Positions 26,651 through 34,261 of a stretch of DNA of 64,000 nt are shown one piece after another. Both the position numbers and the translations under genes were made by a program. Where the stretch lies: positions 1 to 64,000 of IMG/VR virus record IMGVR_UViG_3300032249_001192; one strand, written 5' to 3'. The notes under the pieces were generated by a model, which did no database searches, had not been told where the DNA came from, and worked only from the letters and a program-made list of their open reading frames with translations. Source of the stretch: a virus. The number at the start of each line of letters is the position of its first letter. Position 1 is the first letter of the stretch.

Positions 26651-27574
26651 CTATATTCCTACATAAGTATTATGAGCTATTTTTATATATTTTCTAGTAT
26701 GGCTATTAGAAAGATGATGCCAAACTATAGTAAATGAGTTCTCACACCTATGCAATAATCTACCGCATACTTTTATATCTTCTTCTAAAAAAACATACCC
26801 ATTATATGTGATAGATAAATGTAGTTTATTTGTTGGAGATTTTGTATTTATAATACGTATTGTTTCATATCTTGAGTAATCAGTTCGAAGATTATGATAT
26901 TCACATAAATAACCAAATATTCTTTCTAGACTATGAGAATATGTTCCTCCTTTATTATCTGTGATATAACCAGTTTCCTGCATTAAAAGGGGGTTTAAAT
27001 AACTTATAGAGTTCTTATTTAAAAAACTACTATACAGACTACTTTTACTCATAAACATAGTACCAGCAGCAAAAACTCTGCGAGTTATACTGTCTTTGGG
27101 TATCTGATAATATTTTAGTATTTCATTAATTTTACTAGAGTTTGGGCCTTCTTGATTTTTAAAGAGAAGACTACGATGGCTAATTAGACCAATATCTCTG
27201 TACTTTTGTAAGCGATTAATATTATTGTAAAAATTATTACCATTATTTCCAATTAAAGAATGAAGAAGAATCTTCCTCCATTGTATCTTGTTCATTAACA
27301 TACTTTTTTTAGAATGAATTTTTAAAAAGATATCTTGTTTGCAAGAATTGTTAGAAAAATCCTTGATGAACGGTAGAATATCTGCTCCGGCATTTGAGTG
27401 TTCACTAATTTGTAGATTTGGGAACCCCTGTTCTGCCAAGCTAATTACTTCTTTATTCAAGGTGTCGAGACATAGCCCAAGATGAAGGACAATGTCTTTT
27501 TTAACGGGAGATAATACCTTATAAAACTCATCCCATAAGTCTGTATGATATAACCAGAGATAAACATCAACCAT
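26651..27574 (-). CDS. Rhamnan synthesis F (RgpF)-like glycosyltransferase
   Basis: 307 aa. Shows the RgpF pattern: VYLWLYHTDLWDEFYKVL at the start, EHSNAGADILPFIKDF (equivalent to the N-x-G-R-D-I-x-P-F block), DIFLKIHSKKSMLMNKIQWR (LKIHTKKS block) and RRVFAAGTMFMSKSSL further on. RgpF-type enzymes assemble rhamnose-containing surface polysaccharides, so a deoxyhexose polymer is plausible. First gene of glycan cluster I. Confidence 0.78.
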   Translation of the reverse strand: MVDVYLWLYHTDLWDEFYKVLSPVKKDIVLHLGLCLDTLNKEVISLAEQGFPNLQISEHSNAGADILPFIKDFSNNSCKQDIFLKIHSKKSMLMNKIQWRKILLHSLIGNNGNNFYNNINRLQKYRDIGLISHRSLLFKNQEGPNSSKINEILKYYQIPKDSITRRVFAAGTMFMSKSSLYSSFLNKNSISYLNPLLMQETGYITDNKGGTYSHSLERIFGYLCEYHNLRTDYSRYETIRIINTKSPTNKLHLSITYNGYVFLEEDIKVCGRLLHRCENSFTIVWHHLSNSHTRKYIKIAHNTYVGI

Positions 27575-27580
27575 AAAAAA

Positions 27581-27835
27581 CTATTTGATAGGAGATGTTA
27601 TTTTATTGTAAAGGACAAGGGATAATATCGCACCAGCAACACCCATAAAAATACCTGCTGGACTTAAGCTGCTATATTGACCAATCATATATAATACGGC
27701 TCCGCCCATGTAAGATCCTGCAACTCCTAGAGCTACAGTTTTAACAAAGCCGAAATTTTCTTCGCCGGGAACTAAGCTTTTAGCGATAGAGCCAACGAAT
27801 AAACCATAAACACACCATACTAATATATTAAACAT
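27581..27835 (-). CDS. GlsB/YeaQ/YmgE-family membrane protein
   Basis: 84 aa from ATG 27835, where GGAG has proper spacing; the ATG at 27841 has it too close. Three hydrophobic segments with glycine-rich turns: LVWCVYGLFVGSIAKSLVPG, VALGVAGSYMGGAVLYMIG and GIFMGVAGAILSLVLYN. The pattern matches the transglycosylase-associated (GlsB/YeaQ) family of small stress-related membrane proteins. Its presence in a phage membrane/lysis cluster is uncommon; a holin-like or envelope-modulating role is possible. Confidence 0.75.
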   Translation of the reverse strand: MFNILVWCVYGLFVGSIAKSLVPGEENFGFVKTVALGVAGSYMGGAVLYMIGQYSSLSPAGIFMGVAGAILSLVLYNKITSPIK

Positions 27836-28226
27836 TGGCATTCTCCACTAGGGTTTGAATCTCATCATCCGTGAGAATTTCTCCTGTTTCTAACAAAGCG
27901 TTTAGAATACTTAACGAGTATTTATCATAATCTTCTTTTTTCATTTCTCTACGAAGAATTTTTTTAATTCTCATTTTTGTAAACCAACCTCTACGCTCGC
28001 TAAAAGTATGAAGCTGCTCTCCATACATTAAATATTTATCTTGTGCTGTAGATTGAGATGTTAATTTATTTTTATTGCACTCTTGGAGTATTCTTACGCA
28101 AGTTAAAATTATGCTAATAATCATTAAAATAGTAACAATAGCGAATCCATAATTGTCTTCTTTGGGTACTCTAGACTTTTCTAAAACTTTAATAGCTATA
28201 GCTTTGAGTTTTTCATTATCAGCCAT
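27828..28226 (-). CDS. Single-pass membrane protein, 132 aa
   Basis: One clear transmembrane segment near residues 28-46 (AIVTILMIISIILTCVRIL) flanked by charged helices; the C-terminal half is polar (RMRKILRREMKKEDYDKYSL-like) and ends acidic. Overlaps the GlsB-like gene by 8 bases. Unknown function; part of the membrane-protein cluster at 27.6-31.4 kb. Confidence 0.65.
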   Translation of the reverse strand: MADNEKLKAIAIKVLEKSRVPKEDNYGFAIVTILMIISIILTCVRILQECNKNKLTSQSTAQDKYLMYGEQLHTFSERRGWFTKMRIKKILRREMKKEDYDKYSLSILNALLETGEILTDDEIQTLVENANV

Positions 28227-28231
28227 AGTAT

Positions 28232-28591
28232 TTATCTCCTTGGTGTTTTAGGAATTGGACAGTTTCCGTCTGGGCAATTTATTGGAGCTGAGTATATCTT
28301 GATTGGAGGAGCTGGCGGATTAATCGATTTGATTGGTCCCACAGAAAGAGAACCTTTATCAACTTCACAATATGTACAATCAATTTTTAGAATATCATCA
28401 CCGCTTATATAGTATCCCTTACCCTTGCAAACCGGGCAGTCTTTTCTTTTATACTTTTGGGTGACTTCCTGTACATGCTTGGCTTTAATAATGCCTCCAG
28501 CAAGTGTTACTGGCGCTGTTGTAGAGCCATAGTAACGAGAGTCGGCGAATAACAAACTAATACAGAACAAACTGATAAATAGCTTATTCAT
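28232..28591 (-). CDS. Secreted/lipid-anchored zinc-knuckle protein, 119 aa
   Basis: ATG 28591 (MNKLFISLFCISLLFADSRY) chosen for GGAGA spacing and an ATGA overlap with the upstream stop. N-terminal hydrophobic signal sequence ends near residue 17. A DnaJ-like knuckle follows: CPVCKGKGYYISGDD and DCTYC. C-terminal Pro-rich segment (INPPAPPIKIY) and CPDGNCPIPK. Exported, small and Cys-rich; possibly a spanin-like or envelope-binding component. Function not recognised. Confidence 0.6.
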   Translation of the reverse strand: MNKLFISLFCISLLFADSRYYGSTTAPVTLAGGIIKAKHVQEVTQKYKRKDCPVCKGKGYYISGDDILKIDCTYCEVDKGSLSVGPIKSINPPAPPIKIYSAPINCPDGNCPIPKTPRR

Positions 28592-28776
28592 TTTTGTTCT
28601 CTCCATGGTAATATATTGTCTACCAAATCTCTCAAAGGTCTTTTGGGCTTTGGTTTTACTGGACCATCTGGTTTGTTCTCAGGAGTACTTTTATCAAACA
28701 TCTTAATAATAGTTAAGATAAAGTCTAAAAGCATTTTTACTGCTCTGTTGAGAGCTATTCTATCTATTAATTTCAT
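28588..28776 (-). CDS. Small amphipathic protein, 62 aa
   Basis: N-terminal hydrophobic/amphipathic helix (KMLLDFILTIIKMFDKS), then a Pro/Lys stretch (PDGPVKPKPKRPLRDL). Its ATG is 38 bases downstream of the GGTGTATATATACTATAAT element, making it the first gene of a short transcription unit. Could be a membrane-associated lysis factor. Unknown family. Confidence 0.55.
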   Translation of the reverse strand: MKLIDRIALNRAVKMLLDFILTIIKMFDKSTPENKPDGPVKPKPKRPLRDLVDNILPWREQK

Positions 28777-28813
28777 AGAAATAATCTCTGTAGAAAGGAA
28801 GGATTATAGTATA

Positions 28814-28821
28814 TATACACC
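28814..28821 (-). promoter_or_regulatory. GGTGTATWW promoter-like element
   Basis: Minus strand AATTGGTGTATATATACTATAAT, in the gap 28777-28855 upstream of the 62-aa gene. The same AATTGGTGTATAT core lies at 31440-31447. A TATAAT hexamer overlaps its 3' side. Confidence 0.6.
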
Positions 28822-28855
28822 AATTTCCATCCTTGATTATTTTACTTAGATTATT

Positions 28856-29779
28856 TTATAGATAATCTTCAAAACCGTAGCTCGGTAGTTTTTGTAGTGG
28901 AAAACCGTCAAATCCACTAAAAACATAAGAACCATTGGCTGATAACATTCCAGCAGCTACATCGGCATGAATTAGGAAAGACCCCTCTGGGATAGGACCC
29001 CATTCTGGATGTCCTCCATCATTCCATTTACCCCAGCTATTTTGGACCAGAAAAGCTGGTTCGCTACCAGTATCATCACATGCTATCCAAGCCATACAAT
29101 GGGCCCAGTTACCAGATGTTCTAGCAAATCCCTTTTTATCTCTAGTATTACTAAATCCATAATTAGAACATACTGCTAATCCATAACCATTAGCGAGAGC
29201 ATCACGAGCTTCTTCTACTGTTCTAATTAGTGAAGCAGTCTTAATTTGATGATCGTTAGAAAGATCTAATACTTTATCGGGTAGACCCCTACCACCCCAT
29301 CCTGCTCCTAAATTACCATTATATTTACTAAAGTCTACAAAACCATAATTCTTTCTCACTACAAGACCACCAACCTTACTAACAAATTCAGCTGCTCTGG
29401 CGCAACTCATACCCTGTCCACTAAAACCTCTGTATCCATAGATAGCTTCTGTTGCTCCTCTTGCTATCCAATCCTCTCTCTCGTTATGTATATCTATTTC
29501 TACGGCTCGGGTTACATCACAAGCGTTTCGCGTTCCGTGACTAACACAATCGCCAGTAGTTTGTCTTTCATTATAAGGATGTTTGTCAAACTTTAACACA
29601 CTCTTGTATGGTGTTGAAAGCTTACCTTTACCGCTACCATTAATTCTTTTACTAGCATCTCCAAATAATGGATACTTAGAAGTTTCCATCAGATGATTGA
29701 ACACATGCTCTTCCCATAAGCATCCGCTGAATCCTTTGCGATAATTATCGTATAGTTCTTTTGGGGATAGTTTTGGCAT
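28856..29779 (-). CDS. Papain-like (C1-type) cysteine peptidase
   Basis: 307 aa. Catalytic set in papain order: Gln73 and Cys78 in ERQTTGDCVSHG, His227 in GNWAHCMAWIACDD, Asn247 in AFLVQNSWGKWND (the C1 hallmark QNSWG). No signal peptide or propeptide inhibitor domain is evident, so it acts in the cell or is carried in the virion. It is clustered with membrane and virion proteins. It could be a peptidoglycan-peptide endopeptidase (lysis), a virion-maturation enzyme or an injected effector. Confidence 0.82.
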   Translation of the reverse strand: MPKLSPKELYDNYRKGFSGCLWEEHVFNHLMETSKYPLFGDASKRINGSGKGKLSTPYKSVLKFDKHPYNERQTTGDCVSHGTRNACDVTRAVEIDIHNEREDWIARGATEAIYGYRGFSGQGMSCARAAEFVSKVGGLVVRKNYGFVDFSKYNGNLGAGWGGRGLPDKVLDLSNDHQIKTASLIRTVEEARDALANGYGLAVCSNYGFSNTRDKKGFARTSGNWAHCMAWIACDDTGSEPAFLVQNSWGKWNDGGHPEWGPIPEGSFLIHADVAAGMLSANGSYVFSGFDGFPLQKLPSYGFEDYL

Positions 29780-30270
29780 TATTTTGACCCCAGATTACAA
29801 GCCCAAGCTAAAGCATTAAGACCTTCTACAGCTTTAACTCTTAGCTCTTTGGATAATAGAATTTGATCATCGCCAATTGAAGCAACAACTACTTCTTTTG
29901 CTTCTTTTGCTAGATCAGGATACTTGCCCTTAATATCTAGTCTAAGCATAACACCAGCTAAACTATTAGCTTGACGAATTTCTTCAGTACTTTTAACTAC
30001 TTCATCTTCTCCATCAAGCTCAACCAGTTTTGCCAGATCAAGATACAGGTCTCGTAGTCTTTTAGCATCTACTTTTGCTCCAGATTCTTTTAATACCAGA
30101 ACAACATCATCGGCTTCTTTTTTGACAACTTCATCTGTTGGTGTTGGTAATTCGAGAACATCTACTACAGATGGTCTAGGATTAAGCACATTAGAAAATT
30201 CTGGTTTTAATAGTCCTAGAAGAATTAACAAACCGCCTAGTGCTAGTAATACTTTTTTATCAATACTCAT
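29779..30270 (-). CDS. Membrane-anchored protein, 163 aa
   Basis: N-terminal membrane anchor VLLALGGLLILLGLLKPE (residues ~7-24), then an acidic helical domain exposed on one side (RLRDLYLDLAKLVELDGED, LAKEAKEVVVAS). One-base overlap with the peptidase gene and a 4-base overlap with the next membrane protein upstream. The three membrane genes at 29.8-31.1 kb probably function together with the peptidase. No known family. Confidence 0.65.
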   Translation of the reverse strand: MSIDKKVLLALGGLLILLGLLKPEFSNVLNPRPSVVDVLELPTPTDEVVKKEADDVVLVLKESGAKVDAKRLRDLYLDLAKLVELDGEDEVVKSTEEIRQANSLAGVMLRLDIKGKYPDLAKEAKEVVVASIGDDQILLSKELRVKAVEGLNALAWACNLGSK

Positions 30271-30659
30271 GATACTTTATCCTCATTTTGTTTACTACAT
30301 ACGTTCGGACTTAAATATGGAAACATTTGATCAGCAACCTTAACTGCTTCAGAACAACCACTCTGAACAGCCAAGTCGCGGGTTTGTTTCCACGAAACCA
30401 CTAGCTTAAAAAAGGTATCTTCAGCATCAGTTCTTTTGGGAACAACTACCGGAGAAACTGATGGAACATGAACTACGGGTAAAGAAGTATCAGCAGAACC
30501 ACCTTTAAATTTTTCAATAAGACCAGCTATTAGTTTTTGTACTGGACTAAGTTTATCCTTAAATAAAACCCATAGTACAAGACCAACACCGGCATAAAGA
30601 GCCAAATCCGTTGTGCTCAGTTTACTACTAAATTCTTGAAAGCTCTCTGTAAAATTCAT
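30267..30659 (-). CDS. Membrane protein, 130 aa
   Basis: Short N-terminal soluble part, one membrane helix (LALYAGVGLVLWVLFKDKL, residues ~19-37), a Val/Pro-rich linker (SLPVVHVPSVSPVVVPKR) and a C-terminal domain with two Cys (SGCSEAV, SPNVCSK). Same architecture (anchor, Val/Pro linker, helical domain) as the downstream gene, suggesting related roles. Unknown function. Confidence 0.62.
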   Translation of the reverse strand: MNFTESFQEFSSKLSTTDLALYAGVGLVLWVLFKDKLSPVQKLIAGLIEKFKGGSADTSLPVVHVPSVSPVVVPKRTDAEDTFFKLVVSWKQTRDLAVQSGCSEAVKVADQMFPYLSPNVCSKQNEDKVS

Positions 30660-30669
30660 TTTATTTTCC

Positions 30670-31095
30670 TTATTTATCTGACACTTTTGGAGTATTATCT
30701 ATGACGGGATCAACTTTATAACTAGGATCAACAAAAATTCCACTATTTCTAAAAGTGGTAACTAGAGCATCAATTGTTGCGCTGACCAATAGCATGAGTA
30801 TTTGTTTAACATACTTCTGTATAATAGGCTGTAAAACTTGGGGCACAAATGGAAAATTTATTATTGTAAATACTTGATCATAAAACTTAGAAATCATACC
30901 CATAGCAAGTGTTTTTTTATCAACCCCTTTAAGAGAGGGGTTATTATCTTCTACTGTTTGAATAACTTCAGCTGTAGCTAGTTGCAATACTTTCCATGCT
31001 TGTGGCATTGCTACGGCTTTTGCATTTTTAAGTATTTCTTTGGCTTTAACTACTAAATTCCCAAGATCATTTACTGGTAGGTTTTGGTTTTCCAT
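30670..31095 (-). CDS. Holin-associated-like helical protein, 141 aa
   Basis: Largely helical with two moderately hydrophobic stretches (FPFVPQVLQPIIQKYV and ILMLLVSATIDALVTTF). Overlaps the holin-like gene upstream by 29 bases, so the two are probably a functional pair. Amphipathic membrane-associated character is visible; no specific family recognised. Confidence 0.58.
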   Translation of the reverse strand: MENQNLPVNDLGNLVVKAKEILKNAKAVAMPQAWKVLQLATAEVIQTVEDNNPSLKGVDKKTLAMGMISKFYDQVFTIINFPFVPQVLQPIIQKYVKQILMLLVSATIDALVTTFRNSGIFVDPSYKVDPVIDNTPKVSDK

Positions 31096-31399
31096 TTGTT
31101 TTTCTCTTTTTTCTTACTGTTACTGGTTTATCGTTCTTTCTATTTGCTTCTTTTCTTTCTTGTGGAGTTGCTGTGTTCCACCAAGTCTTTTTAAGGTCTG
31201 TTCTTCCATTAATGTATTTAAATAATACAGTTAATTGCCCTATAACAAGAATTGTTGCTTCTAGTCCTCTAGTAGTTTCTTGAATTAGATCTTCTTTTTG
31301 AGAATTTTCTCCAATAATTCCCACCAGATATAAACCACTAAATACAAAACTAACTACTGTGAACCAAAATTCACTTGTTCTATAGCCGGGTTTTACCAT
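31067..31399 (-). CDS. Holin-like membrane protein
   Basis: 110 aa from ATG 31399 (SD GGAG 6-7 bases upstream; the longer frame begins with TTG). Starts MVKPGYRTSEFWFTVVSFVF, the phage holin-like start in which a G-[YW]-[KR]-[TS]-[ST]-E-F-W motif precedes the first membrane helix. A second hydrophobic segment is ATILVIGQLTVLFKYING. A highly basic tail (KKRKTNGKPKPTSK) follows. First gene of a unit preceded by the AATTGGTGTATAT element; likely forms the lysis pore. Confidence 0.7.
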   Translation of the reverse strand: MVKPGYRTSEFWFTVVSFVFSGLYLVGIIGENSQKEDLIQETTRGLEATILVIGQLTVLFKYINGRTDLKKTWWNTATPQERKEANRKNDKPVTVRKKRKTNGKPKPTSK

Positions 31400-31439
31400 T
31401 TTAAGCTCCAATTAAAGATAGTAGTAATTACTAGAGTAA

Positions 31440-31447
31440 TATACACC
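31440..31447 (-). promoter_or_regulatory. GGTGTATWW promoter-like element
   Basis: Minus strand TATAAATTGGTGTATATTAC in the 57-base gap upstream of the holin-like gene. Nearly the same as the copy at 28814-28821 over AATTGGTGTATAT. Confidence 0.6.
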
Positions 31448-31456
31448 AATTTATAA

Positions 31457-32077
31457 TTAGGCATTTTGATCAACAAATCCGAAACAAACTGTGCAATAAT
31501 TTTCACTAACAGTATAATTAAAAGTTACAGTAGTTACAATCCCATCTATTCGAATTATATTATATCCTTCTTCTCCGGTAAACTGAGAATATTGTGTAGC
31601 ATTTACTGGATTTTGATATGTTGTACTTGTGCCCCAAATCGGAGTAAATGGAGAAGATATTTGTACTGGAACAGGGGTGCCTCCTTGACCAACGCTAGCA
31701 AATGCAACCAATGCATCATTAACAGGTTGGCTGAAAGTTGCAGTGAAGATGCCTGCTTGGGTATTTTTTATTTGAGTTCCATTAAGTGGCACGCCATATG
31801 ATTCAGGAAAAGTTGTTGCTCCAACCATACCAGTATGGGCATCCATACCTCCACCAGTTTGTGTGATAGAGATCGTTATATTGTTTTGACCAATTCCAGA
31901 AGCAGTACTAGAAGTAACAGAACTTATATTCATCCACTGAAAACCAGAGGTGCCGAAACCTGTTCTTTCAAAGACTAAATTATTTCCTAAAAAAGCTTTA
32001 GAAATATCTCTATTTCTTAGCTTAATAGAAGTTATGTTAGAGTTACTTAAAAATATATCACTGTTTACTGTTGGCAT
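31457..32077 (-). CDS. Putative virion/fibre protein, 206 aa
   Basis: N-terminus MPTVNSDIFLSNSNITSIKL with KAFLGNNLVFE resembles attachment segments of phage structural proteins ('kv..G...v...' pattern). The rest is beta-rich and Ser/Thr/Gly-rich, with GGGMDAHTGMVGATTFPESYG and a C-terminal NYCTVCFGFVDQN carrying a CxxC. Likely a decoration or fibre-tip protein; no enzymatic motif. Lies between fibre-like small genes and the holin unit. Confidence 0.6.
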   Translation of the reverse strand: MPTVNSDIFLSNSNITSIKLRNRDISKAFLGNNLVFERTGFGTSGFQWMNISSVTSSTASGIGQNNITISITQTGGGMDAHTGMVGATTFPESYGVPLNGTQIKNTQAGIFTATFSQPVNDALVAFASVGQGGTPVPVQISSPFTPIWGTSTTYQNPVNATQYSQFTGEEGYNIIRIDGIVTTVTFNYTVSENYCTVCFGFVDQNA

Positions 32078-32089
32078 ACAAATTTATCC

Positions 32090-32350
32090 TTAGCCATTAA
32101 CTATATATAGGGTATTAGGATCTTTTGTAGCAAGAGCGTCGTAGTTGCTCTGAGAAATACTAATCATATTTGTTATACGACTAGAATTATTAACTAAGCT
32201 AGTATTACTTTGAACCAACCCAGAATGAAGAACGGATACCGGAACTTTTTTTGTTAAAGCAGATCCGGCTGGGTCATCCATAATTAGAAATATATCATCA
32301 CTAGTCAACCCACTAGCTGCTGGAAATTCATTGATACGTTTTATACTCAT
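32090..32350 (-). CDS. Small virion-type protein, 86 aa
   Basis: Starts MSIKRINEFPAASGLTSDDI then DDPAGSALTKKVPVSVL, a block typical of the N-termini of phage tail-fibre and neck proteins, and ends SQSNYDALATKDPNTLYIV, the 'YDAL..KDPNTLY.I' motif seen at the ends of many marine phage structural proteins. One base from the next gene upstream. Probably an adaptor or fibre fragment acting as an independent small virion protein. Confidence 0.65.
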   Translation of the reverse strand: MSIKRINEFPAASGLTSDDIFLIMDDPAGSALTKKVPVSVLHSGLVQSNTSLVNNSSRITNMISISQSNYDALATKDPNTLYIVNG

Positions 32351-32563
32351 TTAACCACCTATTACTGTTTGGTCGCCAACTAATTGAACAAAAATACCAT
32401 TATAGAATCTATTATCATATTTTGTTTCAATATCACTAATTGTTGGGGTATTTTTAACATATGTGTCGATTGTGGAGTATTCTCCAGTAACTGTTGTTGT
32501 TACAACAATTGTTCCGTTTTTTACCTGATTAGCACTAATTGCTTTATTTATATCGTTTGCCAT
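32351..32563 (-). CDS. Small virion-type protein, 70 aa
   Basis: A beta-rich 70-residue protein (GTIVVTTTVTGEYSTIDTYV, GIFVQLVGDQTVIGG). Abuts the 86-aa gene downstream, so the two are co-translated. The short Thr/Val-rich make-up fits a structural adaptor. No family assignment. Confidence 0.55.
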   Translation of the reverse strand: MANDINKAISANQVKNGTIVVTTTVTGEYSTIDTYVKNTPTISDIETKYDNRFYNGIFVQLVGDQTVIGG

Positions 32564-32566
32564 AAA

Positions 32567-32884
32567 TTACCTTTCTATTCTATCTTCTAGGGTTTCTAGA
32601 GTTTTACCAAGCATTGCTATTTGAATTTTCAGTTCTGTCATAACTTCTGTATTTCTTTGAAGAGCCAGCGCGAAAGCTGCTTGACTTTCTTTATTAGAAG
32701 CTAATCTTTCCATAATAAATTGCTTATCATGAAGGTATGGAGATTGTGTCTCTATCATAACCAAAACCTCTGATTTAGTTGCCATATTTCTTCCTATTGC
32801 TACCCAAAAACCAACCATAGTAACAATTATACCAATACTGGTGGTTGCAATATTTTCCCAGAAATGAATAATGGTTTCAGACAT
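32567..32884 (-). CDS. Membrane-anchored coiled-coil protein, 105 aa
   Basis: ATG 32884 (MSETIIHFWENIATTS) chosen for SD AAAGGG; the longer frame begins inside the GGTGTATT promoter element. One membrane helix (TSIGIIVTMVGFWVAIG) then a coiled coil with heptad pattern (MTELKIQIAMLGKTLETLED). The N-in, coiled-coil-out layout recalls phage holin/spanin partners or haemolysin-XhlA-like proteins. Function inferred only. Confidence 0.62.
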   Translation of the reverse strand: MSETIIHFWENIATTSIGIIVTMVGFWVAIGRNMATKSEVLVMIETQSPYLHDKQFIMERLASNKESQAAFALALQRNTEVMTELKIQIAMLGKTLETLEDRIER

Positions 32885-32931
32885 ATGAAGCCCTTTATGA
32901 TATTTGTGGAAAGTTTTATTTCCATACATAT

Positions 32932-32939
32932 AATACACC
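32932..32939 (-). promoter_or_regulatory. GGTGTATWW promoter-like element directly after a terminator
   Basis: Minus strand ATAGGTGTATTATATG begins at the end of the T-run of the terminator at 32943-32976, i.e. transcription of the next unit restarts at once. Its context is very similar to the copy at 35417-35424 (ATAGGTGTATTACATG). Confidence 0.65.
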
Positions 32940-32942
32940 TAT

Positions 32943-32976
32943 AAAAAAAGAACCAGAAAGATGATTCCTGGTTCTC
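32943..32976 (-). terminator. Rho-independent terminator
   Basis: Minus strand: AGAACCAG, 11-base loop, CTGGTTCT followed by TTTTTTT. It ends the 33004-33546 virion gene, implying high-level independent expression of that gene. Confidence 0.85.
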
Positions 32977-33003
32977 TTATTATTGGTAGAATTTGATTAA
33001 CTA

Positions 33004-33546
33004 TTAGCCATTTTTAGCTGGATAGTTTTTTGCAACAGCAACGGGAGCGCCACTCTTGAATCTCATAGAGCCAGGAACGCTTCTGGTTGGACTAGCAGCG
33101 TTATCTGTGCCTGGATTTTCTGTAACTGGTGTTGGGTTAGTTGTAAACTTCCCAGTATAAAGACTAAAATAGCCAGCTCTAAAAGCAGTTGCAGTACCGG
33201 GTGATCTGTAGCTTTCTCTCTTGTTAATACTTCTCAATTGACCTGGAACATTGGCTGTAGTCGATAGAGCACTACTAGCAACTCCACCAAGTTCTGCGGT
33301 TACTTTAGCAGTAATCGGCTTAACATGATTGTGGGCGATAGTGCCTGCAGAAACGGCTTTATCTGTGTAATCTCCATTAATAACTGTTGAACCAAAAACA
33401 CCAACATCTACTGATCCTAGTGGACGATTCTCTAAAATAGAAGATGCTGTTCCGATGCTTTTAGCAGTACCGTGATTGTTATTTGTAGAGCTACCACTCC
33501 AGTATGTGCCTGTTGAGGCTGCTCCACCTTGTTGAATTGTAGCCAT
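33004..33546 (-). CDS. Probable virion (decoration/head) protein, 180 aa
   Basis: Gly/Ser/Ala/Thr-rich 180-residue protein with no catalytic motif: MATIQQGGAASTGTYWSGSS at the start and a repeated turn-rich pattern (AGTIAHNHVKPITAK, PGQLRSINKRESYRSPG). It is a single-gene transcription unit with its own GGTGTATAC element and a strong terminator, a typical arrangement for an abundant virion protein. Could be a capsid decoration or tail-tube-like protein; not matched to a known family. Confidence 0.6.
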   Translation of the reverse strand: MATIQQGGAASTGTYWSGSSTNNNHGTAKSIGTASSILENRPLGSVDVGVFGSTVINGDYTDKAVSAGTIAHNHVKPITAKVTAELGGVASSALSTTANVPGQLRSINKRESYRSPGTATAFRAGYFSLYTGKFTTNPTPVTENPGTDNAASPTRSVPGSMRFKSGAPVAVAKNYPAKNG

Positions 33547-33598
33547 TTGTAAAACTCCATGAAAATTAAGGAAAAGACAAGTATATACTTATTATTCG

Positions 33599-33606
33599 TA
33601 TACACC
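33599..33606 (-). promoter_or_regulatory. GGTGTATWW promoter-like element
   Basis: Minus strand TTTTTAGGTGTATACGAATAA, 53 bases before the ATG of the 180-aa virion gene. Confidence 0.6.
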
Positions 33607-33619
33607 TAAAAACAAAGAA

Positions 33620-34261
33620 TTAGCTATTTATTAGCTGTAAACCGTTTAGGGAATTTATTCTTAGACCGTATAATTGGTTATTTTTAATCATTTTTAAGTG
33701 ATTATTGTTCCAAAAATTACTATTGCAAATAATATTGATATTAGGCACTTTTTTATTAATTAAAGCAGATGCTATGATATTGTCACTAATATCGTCTAGG
33801 GAGTACCCGGTAGAAGGATAAATTATTTGAACATTAAAGTCATACAAAATTTGAGCTACTTTGTATAATAACTCATAAGAATATTGTCTATATTCTAAAA
33901 CATATCTTAGTTCAACATTTACAGAAGAACATAGATTTGTTAACTGTTTAATATCATCTCTAAATTTATCATATTTTCTGTTACATAATAATTGAGCTGG
34001 ACAAACTGCTTCAATTATATCAACATTATTTTTTAAACAAAAGTCAACAACAGATAGTCTAGATTTTATATCCAGTACCCCCAGAGGGTAATCAATCGGG
34101 CAAGAGACCTTCATAGTATTAGATACCATAGACTTTATAAGTTTAGAATATGGTGGTAATACAGATATTGTCTGTATATTGTGTTTAAGGGCTTCTGTTA
34201 AATTCTTTTGAATTTCTGTATCATTTGAAGCGATATCATAGTATGAATATTCTAATAGCAT
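33620..34261 (-). CDS. DeoC/aldolase-like TIM-barrel protein lacking the Schiff-base lysine
   Basis: 213 aa. Resembles deoxyribose-phosphate aldolase over most of the barrel: VSCPIDYPLGVLDIKSRLS (FPLG block), NNVDIIEAVCPAQLL (the 'gAdEID' block), VNVELRYVLEYRQYSYELLY (the KvIlET block) and QIIYPSTGYSLDDISDNII (the FvKTSTGF block). At the KTSTG position Tyr-Pro replaces the catalytic Val-Lys, and the KvI lysine is Arg-Tyr, so aldolase chemistry is unlikely. It may be a binding or structural derivative. One-base overlap with the ClpP-like gene. Confidence 0.6.
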   Translation of the reverse strand: MLLEYSYYDIASNDTEIQKNLTEALKHNIQTISVLPPYSKLIKSMVSNTMKVSCPIDYPLGVLDIKSRLSVVDFCLKNNVDIIEAVCPAQLLCNRKYDKFRDDIKQLTNLCSSVNVELRYVLEYRQYSYELLYKVAQILYDFNVQIIYPSTGYSLDDISDNIIASALINKKVPNINIICNSNFWNNNHLKMIKNNQLYGLRINSLNGLQLINS

